NCBI GenBank assembly: GCA_018712565.1
Contig: DVGU01000040.1
Span: 1 to 32,884, forward strand
Direction of reading: 5' to 3'
From: Candidatus Faecimonas gallistercoris
Lineage (GTDB): Bacteria > Bacillota_I > Bacilli_A > RF39 > UBA660
DNA length: 32,884 bases
The notes below the pieces were generated by a model. It was not told where the DNA came from. It was given only the letters and a program-made list of their open reading frames with translations, and searched no databases. Both the position numbers and the translations under genes were made by a program. Shown piece after piece: positions 31,554-32,884 of the stretch (its first letter is position 1; every line of letters starts with the position of its first letter).

Positions 31554-32678
31554 ATGAAATTAACAATAAAAAAAGAATTATTATTAAATGCTTTAAATAA
31601 AGTGTCAAAAGCTATTTCTACTAAAAACCTTATCCCTGTTTTAGCTGGTATAAAATTTGAATTAAAAAAGAAAAAATTAGTTTTAACTGCTAGTGATAAT
31701 GACATTACTATACAGACTATTATTAATGCTACTAGTGAGGAAGATTTTAAAATTGAAGAAGAGGGTAGTATTATTATTCAAGGTAAATATATTTTAGATA
31801 TAGTACGTAAGTTACCTGATAAATATATTAATATAGAAGTTATTGATGAATTAAAGATTTTAATTTATACAGAGAATAGTGAGTTTAATTTAAATGGTAT
31901 TAGTGAAAGTGAATATCCTAGTATTGGTTTAGAAGAGAGTAAGAAGAAAGTACATATTAAGGCTTCTATTTTTAAAGATATTATTAATCAAACCGCATTT
32001 GCTTCTTCTAATGAAGAAAGTAAACCTGTACTTACTGGTATTAATTTTAATATAGTAGGGGATGTGTTAGAATGTAATTCTACAGATTCTTATCGTTTAG
32101 CTAGAAAAGTGGTTAAATTAAATAGTGCTAGTGAGGAAAATTATAATATTGTTATTCCAAGTCATAATGTTTTAGAGTTTTCTAGAATTATTGATGATGA
32201 TGATGAGATTGAATTACATATTTTTAATAATAAAATTTTATTTAAGACAGGAAATTTAAAATTTGAGTCTCGTTTGATTAACGGTACTTATCCTAATACT
32301 TCAAATTTGTTACCAGATGATTCATTCTTAGTCGTTAGTACTAATTTAAATGCATTTTACGACGTAATTGATCGTGTTAGTATATTAACTAGTGATAAAG
32401 AGAAAAATATTGTTACATTGGAAACTAAAGGGGATATGTTAGTGTTAAAGAGCTCTTCTATTGAGATAGGTAGAGTTGAAGAGAAAATGCCAATTACTAA
32501 AAATAATAATGAAGATATTAAAATTTCTTTTAGTGCTAGATATATGATGGATGCTTTAAAAAGTTTTTCAACAGAGACTGTGGATATACATTTTGTAGGT
32601 GAAATCAAACCAATTTTGATTAAATCTAGTGAAGATGAAACATTAACACAATTAGTTTTACCAATACGTACATATTAA
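31554..32678 (+). CDS. dnaN: DNA polymerase III beta subunit (sliding clamp)
   Basis: 374 aa, usual length. Three repeated clamp domains. MKLTIKKELLLNALNKVSKAI at the start, the hydrophobic pocket elements KPVLTGINF and TDSYRLA in the middle, and the C-terminal PIRTY (usually P-M-R) are typical. Forms the ring that tethers the polymerase. AAGGA ribosome site. It lies 130 bases after dnaA. Confidence 0.97.
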   Translation: MKLTIKKELLLNALNKVSKAISTKNLIPVLAGIKFELKKKKLVLTASDNDITIQTIINATSEEDFKIEEEGSIIIQGKYILDIVRKLPDKYINIEVIDELKILIYTENSEFNLNGISESEYPSIGLEESKKKVHIKASIFKDIINQTAFASSNEESKPVLTGINFNIVGDVLECNSTDSYRLARKVVKLNSASEENYNIVIPSHNVLEFSRIIDDDDEIELHIFNNKILFKTGNLKFESRLINGTYPNTSNLLPDDSFLVVSTNLNAFYDVIDRVSILTSDKEKNIVTLETKGDMLVLKSSSIEIGRVEEKMPITKNNNEDIKISFSARYMMDALKSFSTETVDIHFVGEIKPILIKSSEDETLTQLVLPIRTY

Positions 32679-32701
32679 AAATCTATCATTATGATAGATT
32701 T
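32679..32701 (+). terminator. dnaN terminator stem, T run interrupted by IS end
   Basis: Perfect ten-pair hairpin (32679-32688 with 32692-32701) directly after the stop codon. Only three T follow before C at 32702, where the insertion sequence seems to begin. Confidence 0.65.
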
Positions 32702-32713
32702 CAGACTGTTGAC

Positions 32714-32746
32714 AAAGTGGTATGTTTAATTCAAACATATCGCTTT
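32714..32746. terminator. Subterminal hairpin of the insertion sequence
   Basis: Arms 32714-32727 and 32733-32746, 14 pairs with two G-U (plus-strand reading), loop AATTC, followed on the plus strand by TTGTTTG. It would stop dnaN readthrough into the element; the transposase stop lies in the stem. Confidence 0.6.
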
Positions 32747-32884
32747 TTGTTTGATAAATTTTAAAAATTCCCATATTCTGTAAAAAACATCCTTATTTTC
32801 GTTGGTATTTGGACTACTTTTCCATCTCCACATTGCCATTTTCTTTAAATTATGACACGCAAAAATCATCGTGGCATTATTTTT
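32726..32884 (-). CDS. Transposase C-terminal fragment (IS1182-like, DDE type)
   Basis: Only the last 52 codons lie in the window; the gene continues past the right edge. It ends at TAA 32726-32728. The reading contains ATMIFACHNLKKMAMWRWK and a DVFYRIWEFLKFI stretch. An ACxNLKK segment near the C-terminus, followed by a basic aromatic patch, is typical of IS1182/IS5-group DDE transposases. Whether the rest is intact cannot be seen. Confidence 0.6.
   Translation of the reverse strand, partial: KNNATMIFACHNLKKMAMWRWKSSPNTNENKDVFYRIWEFLKFIKQKAICLN

Larger units (their letters stand above)
32702..32884 (-). mobile_element. End of an IS1182-like insertion sequence, cut by window edge
   Basis: Begins CAGACTGTTGACAAA, which looks like the terminal inverted repeat of IS1182-type elements (recalled, not aligned). 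It contains the transposase 3' end and a 14-pair hairpin. No second end or target duplication can be seen because the element leaves the window. Confidence 0.6.

Overview
This AT-rich window is the replication-origin region of a low-GC Gram-positive bacterium, most likely an uncultured member of the Bacilli with a reduced gene set. The gene order is the Bacillus origin order in compressed form. TGA is used as a genuine stop (rsmG, the 126-aa gene before mnmG), so the code is the standard bacterial one, not the Mycoplasma code. LysM/G5/M23 and WalJ proteins indicate a cell wall. Everything left of about 29.7 kb is on the minus strand, while dnaA and dnaN are on the plus strand. Transcription therefore runs away from an origin lying between rpmH and dnaN. 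I place the lineage by gene order and protein character only.

Layout from left to right. 1-124: the 5' end of a group IIC intron, sitting just behind a transcription terminator. 144-2156: a DUF1292 protein and a long repeat-containing low-complexity protein. 2391-9116: gdpP-like, rplI, dnaB, an M23 peptidase, walJ, rlmH, a decayed gene and ung, almost without gaps and driven by a promoter at 9143-9171. 9205-10224: rpsF-ssb-rpsR with its own promoter and terminator. 10359-12594: a two-gene acyl-activating and membrane acyltransferase unit. 12676-13476: a divergent YlmD/laccase-domain protein. 13678-14778: ychF. 14803-15395: a frameshifted GNAT acetyltransferase. 15465-17060: an AbgT transporter. 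17065-19733: parA, parB, mscS and a DUF951 protein. 19826-21298: a Noc/ParB paralogue with a very long linker. 21480-25735: mnmE, a small repeat protein, mnmG and rsmG. 25833-27605: a membrane-anchored HExxH protein. 27698-29734: rpmH, rnpA, yidC and jag. 29735-30043: DnaA-box cluster. 30044-32678: dnaA and dnaN. 32702-32884: the end of an IS1182-like insertion sequence.

The genes form a chromosome maintenance block. DnaA, DnaN, DnaB and SSB serve replication. ParA, ParB and Noc serve segregation and division placement. MnmE and MnmG modify tRNA wobble uridines; RsmG and RlmH methylate rRNA. YidC and Jag serve membrane insertion and envelope control. The unusual content is in the accessory genes between these blocks, in two frameshifted genes, and in mobile elements at both window edges. 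Both edges fall inside multicopy-type elements, which is what a short-read contig broken at repeats would look like.
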